DNA of 5,605 nt from Actinomycetes bacterium (GCA_023389045.1 JAEWEZ010000121.1:1-5605); one strand, 5' to 3'; positions 1-5,564 are shown, counted from the first letter of the stretch. Notes: generated from the sequence alone by a model not told the origin. A program made the numbers and translations.

Positions 1-213
1 CCCGAACGGACGGTGCAAGACGAGCTGGATCTCCTCACCGGAACCGACCGACGTGTGCTCGACGCGGTGCCGCCACGCTCCGCCCGCGACGTGTCGCGGC
101 TTGCGCTGGACGTGGGGCTCGACGACGCTTCCGTGCTTGCTGCTGTGGGACGTCTTGAACTGTTGGGGCACGTGCAGATGACATCGTCAGGGGTCCGACG
201 AGTGCGGGGCTAA
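1..213 (+). CDS. dprA: DNA-processing protein DprA, C-terminal fragment (5' end outside window)
   Basis: The frame is open from the first base to the TAA at 211-213 and gives the last 70 residues of a protein. The visible part (LTGTDRRVLDAVPPRSARDVSRL... then LAAVGRLELLGHVQ) reads as a small winged-helix domain: a helix, a second helix with the 'D-V-S-R-L-A' pattern, and a recognition-type helix followed by 'LELLGHV'. This is what sits at the C-terminus of DprA/Smf proteins, after the Rossmann-like domain that binds single-stranded DNA and loads RecA during natural transformation. The Rossmann domain itself is outside the window, so the call rests on this tail plus the neighbouring tyrosine recombinase, since dprA directly before xerC is a common actinobacterial order. 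A GTG at 13 could be read as a start, but the frame runs on upstream and the product would be only a domain end, so it is treated as internal. Confidence 0.8.
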   Translation, partial: PERTVQDELDLLTGTDRRVLDAVPPRSARDVSRLALDVGLDDASVLAAVGRLELLGHVQMTSSGVRRVRG

Positions 214-435
214 GGAGCGGTGAGGCGGGGCTGGGGGAGGGGAGAGGGAGGGCGGTGGGGAGGTGGAAAGGCGGGGGGGGGAGAGAGAGACAGGTGGCGG
301 GGCCGGCAGCAGGGGGACATGCGGTGCTTTCCCACCGCGATCAATGCGGTCGGTGGCGAGGCAGGGGAAGGCTGAGCCGAGGGGGAGGCGGGCTGTGAGT
401 CGGCCGCCGGAGGCGGAAGCTGCGAGAATCCTCCT
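214..435. other. dprA-xerC intergenic region with purine/G-rich tract
   Basis: No convincing gene is seen here. Bases 218-300 of the + strand are almost entirely purines with a few C and T. They contain repeated runs of G: 227-230, 233-237, 239-242, 246-248, 250-252, 257-260 and a run of nine at 273-281, followed by alternating GA (281-290). Four or more runs of at least three G with short loops match the usual G-quadruplex pattern. Open frames on both strands here encode low-complexity Arg/Gly/Pro-rich peptides typical of skewed DNA and are not accepted as genes. No clear terminator for dprA and no clear promoter for xerC could be recognised. Confidence 0.6.
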
Positions 436-1824
436 ATGGCGAAGCGGAGGGAAACATCCCGCGCCGCAGATAGCACGGCGCGCGAGGCTGGCGTGCGCGG
501 TTCGGGCACCAGCCGGGCACGTGACGAGGCGCGGGGCTCGGTGCAGAGCAGTGCAGGAGGGGCGGCCCGGGCCAGGACTGCCGGTGTCAAGGACTCACGG
601 GCATCTGCGGTTGCGGCCCGCGAGATGCGAACTCAGGCGGCGCCGACGCTTTCTGCGCAGGATGCCGAGGTAGTCGACGCTTTCGTGTGGCATCTGCGTC
701 TGGAACGCGGACGCAGCGAACACACCATCACTGCCTACCGGCGTGAAGTAGAAACGCTCCTGGAACATTGCGCGGTCCACGAGCGGCTAGATCTCCCTGA
801 CCTCGACGTGATGGCCCTGCGGTCCTGGCTTGGCGCCCGTGCCGAAGCAGGGGCTGCCGCAAGTACCCTCGCGCGCTCCGCTGCGGCCGCGCGGACGTTT
901 ACCCGCTGGCTCGCCTCCACGGGGCGAATCCCGAATGACGTCGGTGCGCGACTTCGCGCCCCGAAGCGCGGGCGGCACCTCCCGGCCGTCCTCAGCCCGC
1001 AGCAAGCGGTAAATCTTTTGGATGCGGCACGGGATGGCGGCGGTTCCACGCCGCGGACCGAGCCTGTGAGGAACGGGCGTGCGCACTCAGTGCGGTCACG
1101 CGGATCGGTCGGGGTCAACGGTTCCGGACCCGATGGGGGCTTGGCGAGTGGTGCCGATGGGATGGATTCCGACGGCGGTGCGTCGGCCCCCGTGCAGGAG
1201 GCTCGCATACAAGAGGCTCGCAGTGGATCGGCATCTTCCCAGGGCAGAGCTAAACAGAACGTGCAGTCCGATGCGCATCAATCTGCCCTCGAACATGCTC
1301 AGGTCTTACGCGATACGGCGGTGCTGGAGTTGCTGTACTCGTCGGGGCTGCGAGTGTCGGAACTCGTTGCTCTCGATCGCGCACATGTCGACCACACGGA
1401 ACACACGGTGCGGGTACGCGGTAAGGGCGATAAGGACCGAGTCGTGCCCGTGGGAGTGCCAGCGCTCGCCGCCATCACGCGTTGGGAGCGAGAGGGGCGT
1501 GACGTGTTGCGTGCCCAGCGGTCAACGCCGCTTCCGCCGGCCGATGCGGATGCGCTGTTCCTGGGCGTGCGTGGCGGTCGGCTGGGGGATCGGGCGGTGC
1601 GCACGCTTGTGGACCGCTACGCGCAGGAGGCGGGGCTGCACGGACACCTCAGCCCGCATACCTTGCGGCACAGCGCGGCCACGCATCTTGTCGAGGGCGG
1701 TGCGGATTTGCGTAGCGTGCAGGACTTTCTGGGGCACTCATCCCTCGCCACCACGCAGATTTACACGCATGTGAGTGCCGAGCGGTTACGCCGTGCTGTT
1801 GAACAGGCGCATCCCCGGGCCTAG
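436..1824 (+). CDS. xerC: Tyrosine recombinase XerC with large interdomain insert
   Basis: Site-specific recombinase of the lambda-integrase (tyrosine recombinase) family, which with XerD resolves chromosome dimers at dif. Counting from ATG 436 (462 residues), the N-terminal SAM-like DNA-binding domain covers about residues 73-175 (core 'RSEHTITAYRREVETLL'). The catalytic domain begins near 187 ('LSPQQAVNLLDAARD'). The full active site is present: R306 in GLRVSEL, K330 in GKGDKDR, H408 and R411 in SPHTLRH, H434 in LGHSS and the nucleophile Y443 in QIYTH; the nine-residue H434-Y443 spacing is as in XerD. Family members are about 300 residues. The excess is an Ala/Arg/Ser-rich N-terminal extension (1-63) and a Gly/Ser/Asp-rich insert (about 201-285) just before 'LRDTAVLELLYSSGLR'. 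Start choice is uncertain: no good ribosome-binding site lies before ATG 436 (nearest GGAGG is at 409-413, too far), nor before in-frame GTG 496, GTG 541 or ATG 625. ATG 625 gives 399 residues and begins just before the conserved domain. XerC rather than XerD is inferred from the dprA neighbour. Confidence 0.88.
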   Translation: MAKRRETSRAADSTAREAGVRGSGTSRARDEARGSVQSSAGGAARARTAGVKDSRASAVAAREMRTQAAPTLSAQDAEVVDAFVWHLRLERGRSEHTITAYRREVETLLEHCAVHERLDLPDLDVMALRSWLGARAEAGAAASTLARSAAAARTFTRWLASTGRIPNDVGARLRAPKRGRHLPAVLSPQQAVNLLDAARDGGGSTPRTEPVRNGRAHSVRSRGSVGVNGSGPDGGLASGADGMDSDGGASAPVQEARIQEARSGSASSQGRAKQNVQSDAHQSALEHAQVLRDTAVLELLYSSGLRVSELVALDRAHVDHTEHTVRVRGKGDKDRVVPVGVPALAAITRWEREGRDVLRAQRSTPLPPADADALFLGVRGGRLGDRAVRTLVDRYAQEAGLHGHLSPHTLRHSAATHLVEGGADLRSVQDFLGHSSLATTQIYTHVSAERLRRAVEQAHPRA

Positions 1825-1860
1825 TCGCGTCCGCTGACCCGCTGCCTCGACCTTTGCGAG

Positions 1861-1885
1861 CGGCACGCGCTGGTGCGCGTTGCCG
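1861..1885 (+). terminator. Possible xerC terminator hairpin
   Basis: An imperfect inverted repeat lies 36 bases after the xerC stop: CGGC-ACGCGC, loop TGGT (1871-1874), GCGCGT, a bulged T at 1881, then GCCG. That makes a ten-pair G+C-rich stem with one bulge. No run of T follows directly, so it is at best a weak or factor-assisted terminator. Confidence 0.3.
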
Positions 1886-1919
1886 GGCGTGCGTTTCAGA
1901 GTGCTAACCCCTGTCCCTG

Positions 1920-2001
1920 CCCTACCCCTGCCTCGGCCCTACCTCTACCCCTGCCTCGGCCCTACCGCTAGTCCTGCCTCGGCCCTACCTCTACTCCTGC
2001 C
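1920..2001. repeat. C-rich tandem repeat, about 3.5 units of 23 bp
   Basis: The units are 1920-1936 (17 bp, lacking six bases), 1937-1959 (23 bp), 1960-1982 (23 bp) and 1983-2001 (19 bp, truncated). The common pattern is CCCTACC-TCTA-nTCCTGCC-TCGG with one to three changes between full units. The + strand is nearly free of G and A-poor, opposite in strand bias to the G-rich tract before xerC. The array lies between convergent genes. The differing 17- and 23-base lengths break any fixed reading frame, so it is not taken as coding. Confidence 0.75.
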
Positions 2002-2021
2002 CTACACCAAGCCCCGCCCCC

Positions 2022-2081
2022 GTTTCGGGCGGTCTGCTTCCAAAATTTGGAACGTACCCACACGTCACTGCAGGAAGGTGG
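2022..2081. repeat. Palindrome-centred intergenic element, copy 1
   Basis: First of three related ~60-bp units. It starts GTTTCGGGCGG, carries the palindrome TTCCAAAATTTGGAA at 2038-2052 (two 7-base arms around a central A), then CGTACCCACACGTC, and ends GGTGG. The palindrome is an A+T island in otherwise very G+C-rich DNA and is identical in all three copies. Copy 2 begins exactly 73 bases later. Confidence 0.8.
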
Positions 2082-2094
2082 CGCCCGGCTCAGG

Positions 2095-2154
2095 GTTTCG
2101 GGTGGCCTGCTTCCAAAATTTGGAACGTACCCACACGTCGCTTGAAAGAGGTGG
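2095..2154. repeat. Palindrome-centred intergenic element, copy 2
   Basis: Second unit, with the same start (GTTTCGGG), the palindrome at 2111-2125, then the same CGTACCCACACGTC and a purine-rich end GAAAGAGGTGG. It aligns with copy 1 over the whole 60 bases without gaps. Differences are concentrated at the position just before the palindrome arms and in the purine-rich tail. Confidence 0.8.
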
Positions 2155-2217
2155 GCCTGGGCCGTAGGGCCGCGCGTACGTGAGCACAAGCCGACGGACG
2201 CACCCGCCCCAGCCCGG

Positions 2218-2275
2218 GTTTCAGGCGGCGAGCTTCCAAAATTTGGAACGTACTCGCACGTCACTTGGAAGAAAA
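2218..2275. repeat. Palindrome-centred intergenic element, copy 3
   Basis: Third and most divergent unit: GTTTCAGGCGG, palindrome at 2234-2248, then CGTACTCGCACGTCACTT. The purine tail runs on as an A/G-rich stretch to about 2289. It begins 123 bases after copy 2, so 50 bases of unrelated sequence separate it from the regular spacing of the first pair. The right border is approximate. Confidence 0.75.
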
Positions 2276-2317
2276 GAGAAAAGAGGGGTGGAGCCGTGCG
2301 CGCCTCCGTGTGGCGCG
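2267..2317 (-). terminator. Possible terminator of the M23 gene
   Basis: Read on the minus strand, about 80 bases after the M23 stop, a six-pair stem (CGCGCC 2299-2304 with GGCGCG 2312-2317, seven-base loop) is followed about a dozen bases later by a T-rich stretch (CCTCTTTTCTCTTTTCTTCC). The gap between stem and T-rich run is longer than in a classical intrinsic terminator, so this is only a candidate. The T-rich run is the complement of the purine tail of repeat copy 3. Confidence 0.3.
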
Positions 2318-2396
2318 GACGTGGAGACCGTGTACCCCGTTCCGGGTAGGTGTGCAGCTGCCTGAACGCCCGCGCAGCCCACAGTCAGGGCAAGTG

Positions 2397-3194
2397 CTAG
2401 CGGCTGAAGCGGTGGTTGAAGGGCAGGATCGTGTGAGGGGTGCGGGGTGCGCCCGGCATGCCGTCCCAGGAGGATGCCGAAGTCATGCCTGAACTGACCA
2501 GGTAGGCAGCGGCGCCATGAATCCGGCTTTCGTGAGTGGCGCGTGCAGCCTGCACTGCGTCTGCACTCCGACCGCCTCCAAAGCTATTTCCACTAGCAGC
2601 ACCGCCCCGCCATGGCAGCAGCACGCTCGGCCCGGCCGCACTGAGCAGCGGAGCCGGATCGATGTACTCGTCTTTCCCCCGTCGGGCACCCAAGTGCAAA
2701 CACGGCCCCTCCGGACAGTGCGGAAGGCCCCCTGCCTGCGTCGATAACGTGCCCAGCGCATCCCCAGCGCGCACGGACTGCCCCGCCGCCACAGACGCCT
2801 CGACCGGTTCATAGGTAGACAGCAGCCCGTCGTGGTGGCGCACCGAAACAACGCCCCGCCCCGCGACCATCCCCGCGAAATGCACGGTGCCGTCCTCCAC
2901 GGCAGTGACAGTGGCGCCGAGCGGAGCAGCAATATCAATGCCGCGATGCCCGGGGCCGTAACGATGCGAGGGAGCTTCGAAGGGCTGCACGATCGGATGC
3001 GGCGGTGGCACTGGCCAACGCCATCTTCCGCCACCACCACCAGAAGCCTCCCCGTCCGCTCCTGCGGGTGAAAGCCCGGCAAGAAACACAAGACAAAAGC
3101 TGAGCAGAAGCGTTCCAAGCCGCCATCGGTAGGAAGGAGTCGCCGCAGGTACGGCATCCGTCGTGCGGGGAGTCTGGACTGCGAAGGAGGTCAT
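2397..3194 (-). CDS. Secreted M23-family (LytM-like) peptidase or peptidoglycan-binding protein
   Basis: 265 residues, start ATG at 3194-3192 preceded on its own strand by GGAAGGA at good distance. Residues 23-46 form a signal peptide: R-W-R, a hydrophobic core LGTLLLSFCLVFLAGL, then a likely cleavage after SPAGA. A Gly-rich linker (51-58) precedes the M23 fold, about 60-195: 'RYGPGHRGIDIAAPLGATVTAVEDGTV' contains the zinc ligands H83 and D87, 'GGVVSVRHHDG'-like strands follow, and the final motif is GPCLHLGAR with H167 as third ligand. M23 enzymes usually have HxH here; the first His, needed for catalysis, is Cys165, with Cys160 five residues before. Actinobacterial homologues next to rpsB are, from memory, also of the CLH type, so loss of His may be normal for this subfamily. 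Homologues tend to end near the 'VLLPW' at 191-195; the Ser/Ala/Gly-rich 70 residues after it are not recognised. Upstream in-frame codons to 3632 cross the 30-bp repeats and are rejected as coding. Confidence 0.82.
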   Translation of the reverse strand: MTSFAVQTPRTTDAVPAATPSYRWRLGTLLLSFCLVFLAGLSPAGADGEASGGGGGRWRWPVPPPHPIVQPFEAPSHRYGPGHRGIDIAAPLGATVTAVEDGTVHFAGMVAGRGVVSVRHHDGLLSTYEPVEASVAAGQSVRAGDALGTLSTQAGGLPHCPEGPCLHLGARRGKDEYIDPAPLLSAAGPSVLLPWRGGAASGNSFGGGRSADAVQAARATHESRIHGAAAYLVSSGMTSASSWDGMPGAPRTPHTILPFNHRFSR

Positions 3195-3244
3195 GCCGCG
3201 ATCCTTCCGAGCACGACGCAGCGGTGCAGCCGACGGGGTCGGGT

Positions 3245-3274
3245 GGTGGATATCTGTGCGTGGGGAGGACTCGC
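3245..3274. repeat. 30-bp direct repeat, copy 1, in the M23/rpsB divergent region
   Basis: The stretch starts GGTGGATATCTGTGCGTGGG and ends GAGGACTCGC; it is repeated without a mismatch at 3306-3335. It lies 51 bases upstream of the M23 start codon. It includes the six-base palindrome GATATC and, on the minus strand, the sequence TCCTCCCC. Confidence 0.85.
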
Positions 3275-3305
3275 CGCATACGAGGCATAACTCTTGTCCG
3301 GGGGC

Positions 3306-3335
3306 GGTGGATATCTGTGCGTGGGGAGGACTCGC
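3306..3335. repeat. 30-bp direct repeat, copy 2
   Basis: Exact second copy of the unit at 3245-3274, same orientation, offset 61 bases (about six turns of DNA, so both would face the same side of the helix). It ends about 65 bases before the proposed rpsB -10 box. The sequence on both sides differs apart from a loosely similar G-rich lead-in. Confidence 0.85.
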
Positions 3336-3400
3336 GTGGTTGGTTTCCCTGTCGCGCCCGACGTGACGCACGCCGCGACATGCACCCTCGCGCCGTCGGA

Positions 3401-3406
3401 TAGACT
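3401..3406 (+). promoter_or_regulatory. Candidate -10 box for rpsB-tsf
   Basis: TAGACT within CGGATAGACTTCACC fits the TAnnnT pattern of actinobacterial housekeeping promoters. No clear -35 box is seen 16-18 bases upstream, where the DNA reads GCGACATGCACC. If used, transcription would begin near 3412-3414, right at the foot of the first leader hairpin. The match is weak on sequence alone; a similar ATAGACGG lies at 3571-3578. Confidence 0.35.
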
Positions 3407-3414
3407 TCACCCAG

Positions 3415-3646
3415 CATCCGGCATGCCCGGATGACTTCGCGTGCCCACCACGGCACCTCGACCATCGGTCCGTCGAATCCAACCCCGGTCCTGCCGGGTA
3501 ACGATGCAGACGGCGGTCGGCGGCCCGGGCACCAGGCCCCACGCCAACCGGTGCTGGGGGAACAACCGAGATAGACGGTCCTGCGCGAGGACCGCGGACG
3601 CCTCCGGGTGCGCCGCGCGAGCCCAGGGCCATGAGAGGACACCACT
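3415..3646 (+). promoter_or_regulatory. Predicted structured rpsB leader RNA (four hairpins)
   Basis: The 230 bases before rpsB have no supported gene but hold four short inverted repeats: CATCCGG-CATGC-CCGGATG (3415-3433, perfect 7-pair stem), GTGCC-CACCAC-GGCAC (3441-3456), CCCGG-TCCTG-CCGGG (3484-3498) and CGGTCCT-GCGCG-AGGACCG (3576-3594, perfect 7-pair stem). The last two share the core GGTCCTG. Leaders of ribosomal-protein operons are often bound by their own product; whether S2 binds here is inference. The ribosome-binding site AGAGGACA (3634-3641) ends the region, five bases before the ATG. Confidence 0.4.
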
Positions 3647-4543
3647 ATGGCAGTCGTCACTATGCGTCAGCTCCTGGAGAGCGGCGTCCACTTCGGGCAC
3701 CAGACCCGTCGCTGGAACCCCAAGATGCGCCGTCACATCTTCACCGAGCGCAACGGCATCTACATCGTCGACCTCATGCAGACCCTGTCGTACATCGACA
3801 AGGCCTTCGAGTTCGTGAAGCAGACCGTCGCCCACGGCGGCACCATCCTGTTCGTCGGCACCAAGAAGCAGGCGCAGGAGTCCATCCAGGAGCAGGCCAC
3901 CCGCGTGGGCATGCCCTACGTGAACCAGCGCTGGCTGGGCGGCATGCTGACCAACCTGCAGACCGTCTCCGCTCGCGTGAACCGCCTCAAGGAGCTCGAG
4001 CAGATCGACTTCGACGATGTGGCCTCCTCCGGCCGCACCAAGAAGGAACTGCTCATGATGCGCCGCGAGAAGGAGAAGCTGGAGAAGACCCTCGGCGGTA
4101 TCCGCGATATGGCCAAGACCCCCAGCGCCGTCTGGGTCGTGGACACCAACAAGGAGCACCTGGCCGTCGATGAGGCTCAGAAGCTGAACATCCCGGTCGT
4201 GGCGATCCTGGACACCAACTGCGATCCCGACGAGGTTGCCTACCCGATCCCCGGCAACGACGACGCTATCCGCTCGGTCACCCTGCTGACCCGCGTGATC
4301 GCCGACGCCGTGGCCGCCGGCCTGCAGGCCCGCCACCAGAAGAGCGAAGGCGGCGAGAAGAACGTCTCGGCCGTCGACGCTGAGCCCCTGGCTGAGTGGG
4401 AGCAGGAGCTGCTCAAGCAGTCCGAGGTCCAGCAGCAGGACGCCCCGGCCGAGGAGTCCGTCTCCCAGGACAAGGCTGAGGAGACCCCCGAGGAGACCAC
4501 CGAGGAGAAGGCCGCTGAGGCTGACTCCGAGAAGTCCGAGTGA
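3647..4543 (+). CDS. rpsB: 30S ribosomal protein S2
   Basis: 298 residues. S2 sits at the head-body junction of the small ribosomal subunit and helps recruit S1 or the messenger. Diagnostic stretches are MRQLLESGVHFGHQTRRWNP (6-25), 'FVGTKKQAQ' (69-77), QRWLGGMLTN (94-103) and the family signature PVVAILDTNCDPD followed by YPIPGNDDAIRS (183-210). The coiled-coil segment 'KKELLMMRREKEKLEKTLGGI' lies at about 132-152. After residue 233 comes a Glu-rich tail to the end (PEETTEEKAAEADSEKSE), a low-complexity acidic extension found in many actinobacterial S2 proteins. Start ATG 3647 is set by AGAGGACA just upstream; Met6 is internal. Codons end strongly in C or G, as in a highly expressed gene, in contrast to xerC. 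It is the first gene of the operon with tsf. Confidence 0.98.
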   Translation: MAVVTMRQLLESGVHFGHQTRRWNPKMRRHIFTERNGIYIVDLMQTLSYIDKAFEFVKQTVAHGGTILFVGTKKQAQESIQEQATRVGMPYVNQRWLGGMLTNLQTVSARVNRLKELEQIDFDDVASSGRTKKELLMMRREKEKLEKTLGGIRDMAKTPSAVWVVDTNKEHLAVDEAQKLNIPVVAILDTNCDPDEVAYPIPGNDDAIRSVTLLTRVIADAVAAGLQARHQKSEGGEKNVSAVDAEPLAEWEQELLKQSEVQQQDAPAEESVSQDKAEETPEETTEEKAAEADSEKSE

Positions 4544-4565
4544 CATCGTTGATCTCGTGACCTTT

Positions 4566-4598
4566 GGGCCCGGGGGCGGTACCGTCGCTCCCGGGCCC
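4566..4598 (+). terminator. Strong hairpin between rpsB and tsf (attenuator or processing site)
   Basis: GGGCCCGGG (4566-4574) pairs perfectly with CCCGGGCCC (4590-4598). The stem can extend inward through GGCG/CGCT-type pairs with two G-T wobbles to about 14 pairs around loop TACCG (4580-4584). Only two T follow, so complete termination is unlikely; partial termination or an RNA stability element would set the S2 to EF-Ts ratio. It starts 23 bases after the rpsB stop. Confidence 0.55.
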
Positions 4599-4659
4599 TT
4601 CACGGGGCCACCGCCCCGCCCAGCTTCCGCACGCACACCGCGATAAGAGGACAACTCAC

Positions 4660-5484
4660 ATGGCGAACTACACCGCTGCTGACATCAAGGAGATCCGCGA
4701 GTCCACCGGCGCCGGCATGCTCGACGTCAAGAAGGCTCTGGACGAGGCCGACGGCGACAAGGCCAAGGCCGTCGAGATCATCCGCATCAAGGGCCTCAAG
4801 GGCATCGCCAAGCGCGAGGGCCGCACCGCGTCTGAGGGCCTGATCGCCGTCGACGTGCGCGACACCGATGGTGGCCAGACCGGCACCATGGTGGAGCTCA
4901 ACTCCGAGACCGACTTCGTGGCCAAGAACGACAAGTTCGTGGCCCTCGGCGACGAGGCCGTTGCCGCCGCTGTCGAGTCCGGCGCCAAGGAGCCCGCGGA
5001 CCTGGCCGACACCCCCTTCGGCACCGCTCTGACCGACGCTGGCGCCACCATGGGCGAGAAGATCCTGGTGCGTCGCATCGGCCGCGTTTCCGGCGAGGTC
5101 GTTAGCACCTACATGCACCGCACCAACAAGGATCTGCCCCCGCAGGTCGGCGTGATGGTTGCCACCGATAAGGCCGGCGCTTCCGTGGCTCACGACGTGG
5201 CCATGCACATCGCCGCCTACTCCCCGACCTACCTCTCCCGTGAGGATGTGCCCGCTGACGTTGTTGAGAGCGAGCGTCGCGTGGCCGAGGAGTCCGCCAA
5301 GGAGGCAGGCAAGCCCGAGGCTGCTCTGCCGAAGATCATCGAGGGTCGCCTCAACGGCTTCTTCAAGGAGAACTGCCTGCTCGACCAGGCCTTCGCGAAG
5401 GATCCGAAGACCACCGTCGGCAAGATCGTGGAGGAGGCCGGCGGCACCGTCACCGGTTTCGTCCGCTTCCGCGTGGGTAACTGA
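4660..5484 (+). CDS. tsf: Translation elongation factor Ts
   Basis: 274 residues. EF-Ts is the cytoplasmic exchange factor that releases GDP from EF-Tu. The N-terminal UBA-like domain is residues 1-50 (STGAGMLDVKKALDEADGD is the signature). The core follows with 'ELNSETDFVAKND' at 79-91: T84-D85-F86-V87 is the TDFV motif that inserts next to the nucleotide-binding site of EF-Tu. 'HDVAMHIAAYSPTYLSRE' (178-195) is the second EF-Tu contact, and the chain ends LDQAFAKDPKTTVGKIVEEA then TGFVRFRVGN, a typical family end. The length is normal. Start ATG 4660 follows AGAGGACA (4646-4653), the same eight bases as before rpsB; the frame is open 32 codons further upstream, but that part covers the intergenic hairpin and has no homology. 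Codon use matches rpsB. pyrH usually comes next but is not in the window. Confidence 0.98.
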   Translation: MANYTAADIKEIRESTGAGMLDVKKALDEADGDKAKAVEIIRIKGLKGIAKREGRTASEGLIAVDVRDTDGGQTGTMVELNSETDFVAKNDKFVALGDEAVAAAVESGAKEPADLADTPFGTALTDAGATMGEKILVRRIGRVSGEVVSTYMHRTNKDLPPQVGVMVATDKAGASVAHDVAMHIAAYSPTYLSREDVPADVVESERRVAEESAKEAGKPEAALPKIIEGRLNGFFKENCLLDQAFAKDPKTTVGKIVEEAGGTVTGFVRFRVGN

Positions 5485-5546
5485 CCCTCCGTTTTCTCTC
5501 GGTGAGGGGCCGACGGGACACCCGCCCGCCCCGCACTGACTTCCGC

Positions 5547-5564
5547 TGGCCGTGAGCACGGCCA
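5547..5564 (+). terminator. Hairpin after tsf
   Basis: TGGCCGTGAGCACGGCCA is a perfect inverted repeat (seven pairs, four-base loop GAGC), starting 62 bases after the tsf stop. It lacks a T run; what follows is CGGCCTC and then a block of G and C runs. It is a reasonable end-of-operon hairpin, but the sequence just downstream is doubtful. Confidence 0.4.

Noticed and set aside
436..1824. XerC gene as the integrase of a prophage or integrative element
   Set aside because: It sits in conserved housekeeping order between dprA and rpsB; no attachment-site repeats, tRNA or phage genes are seen.
1968..2264. Small proteins with repeated 'YVPNFGS' (minus) or 'FQNLERTHTSL' (plus) across the palindromic elements
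   Set aside because: Copies 1 and 2 are 73 bases apart, so the repeated peptide changes frame; frames are open on both strands because of base bias.
2022..2275. CRISPR array
   Set aside because: Only three units with unequal spacing, spacer-like gaps of 13 and 63 bases, and no cas genes in the window.
3245..3335. DnaA boxes in the 30-bp repeats (GGTGGATAT resembles TGTGGATAA)
   Set aside because: Two mismatches in nine bases in each copy and no origin-type genes nearby; taken as chance.
3336..3434. A 32-codon leader peptide starting at GTG 3336 with GGGGAGGA from repeat copy 2 as ribosome-binding site
   Set aside because: Spacing is good, but the peptide has no recognisable feature, copy 1 of the repeat has no matching start, and it crosses the proposed rpsB promoter.
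3195..3632. N-terminal extension of the M23 protein to an upstream start
   Set aside because: It would place 146 residues before an evident signal peptide and would read through both 30-bp repeats and the rpsB leader; ATG 3194 has a ribosome-binding site.
3407..4654. 415-codon open frame on the minus strand opposite rpsB
   Set aside because: Low-complexity Leu/Gly/Val/His peptide, mirror image of strongly biased S2 codons; rpsB on the other strand is certain.
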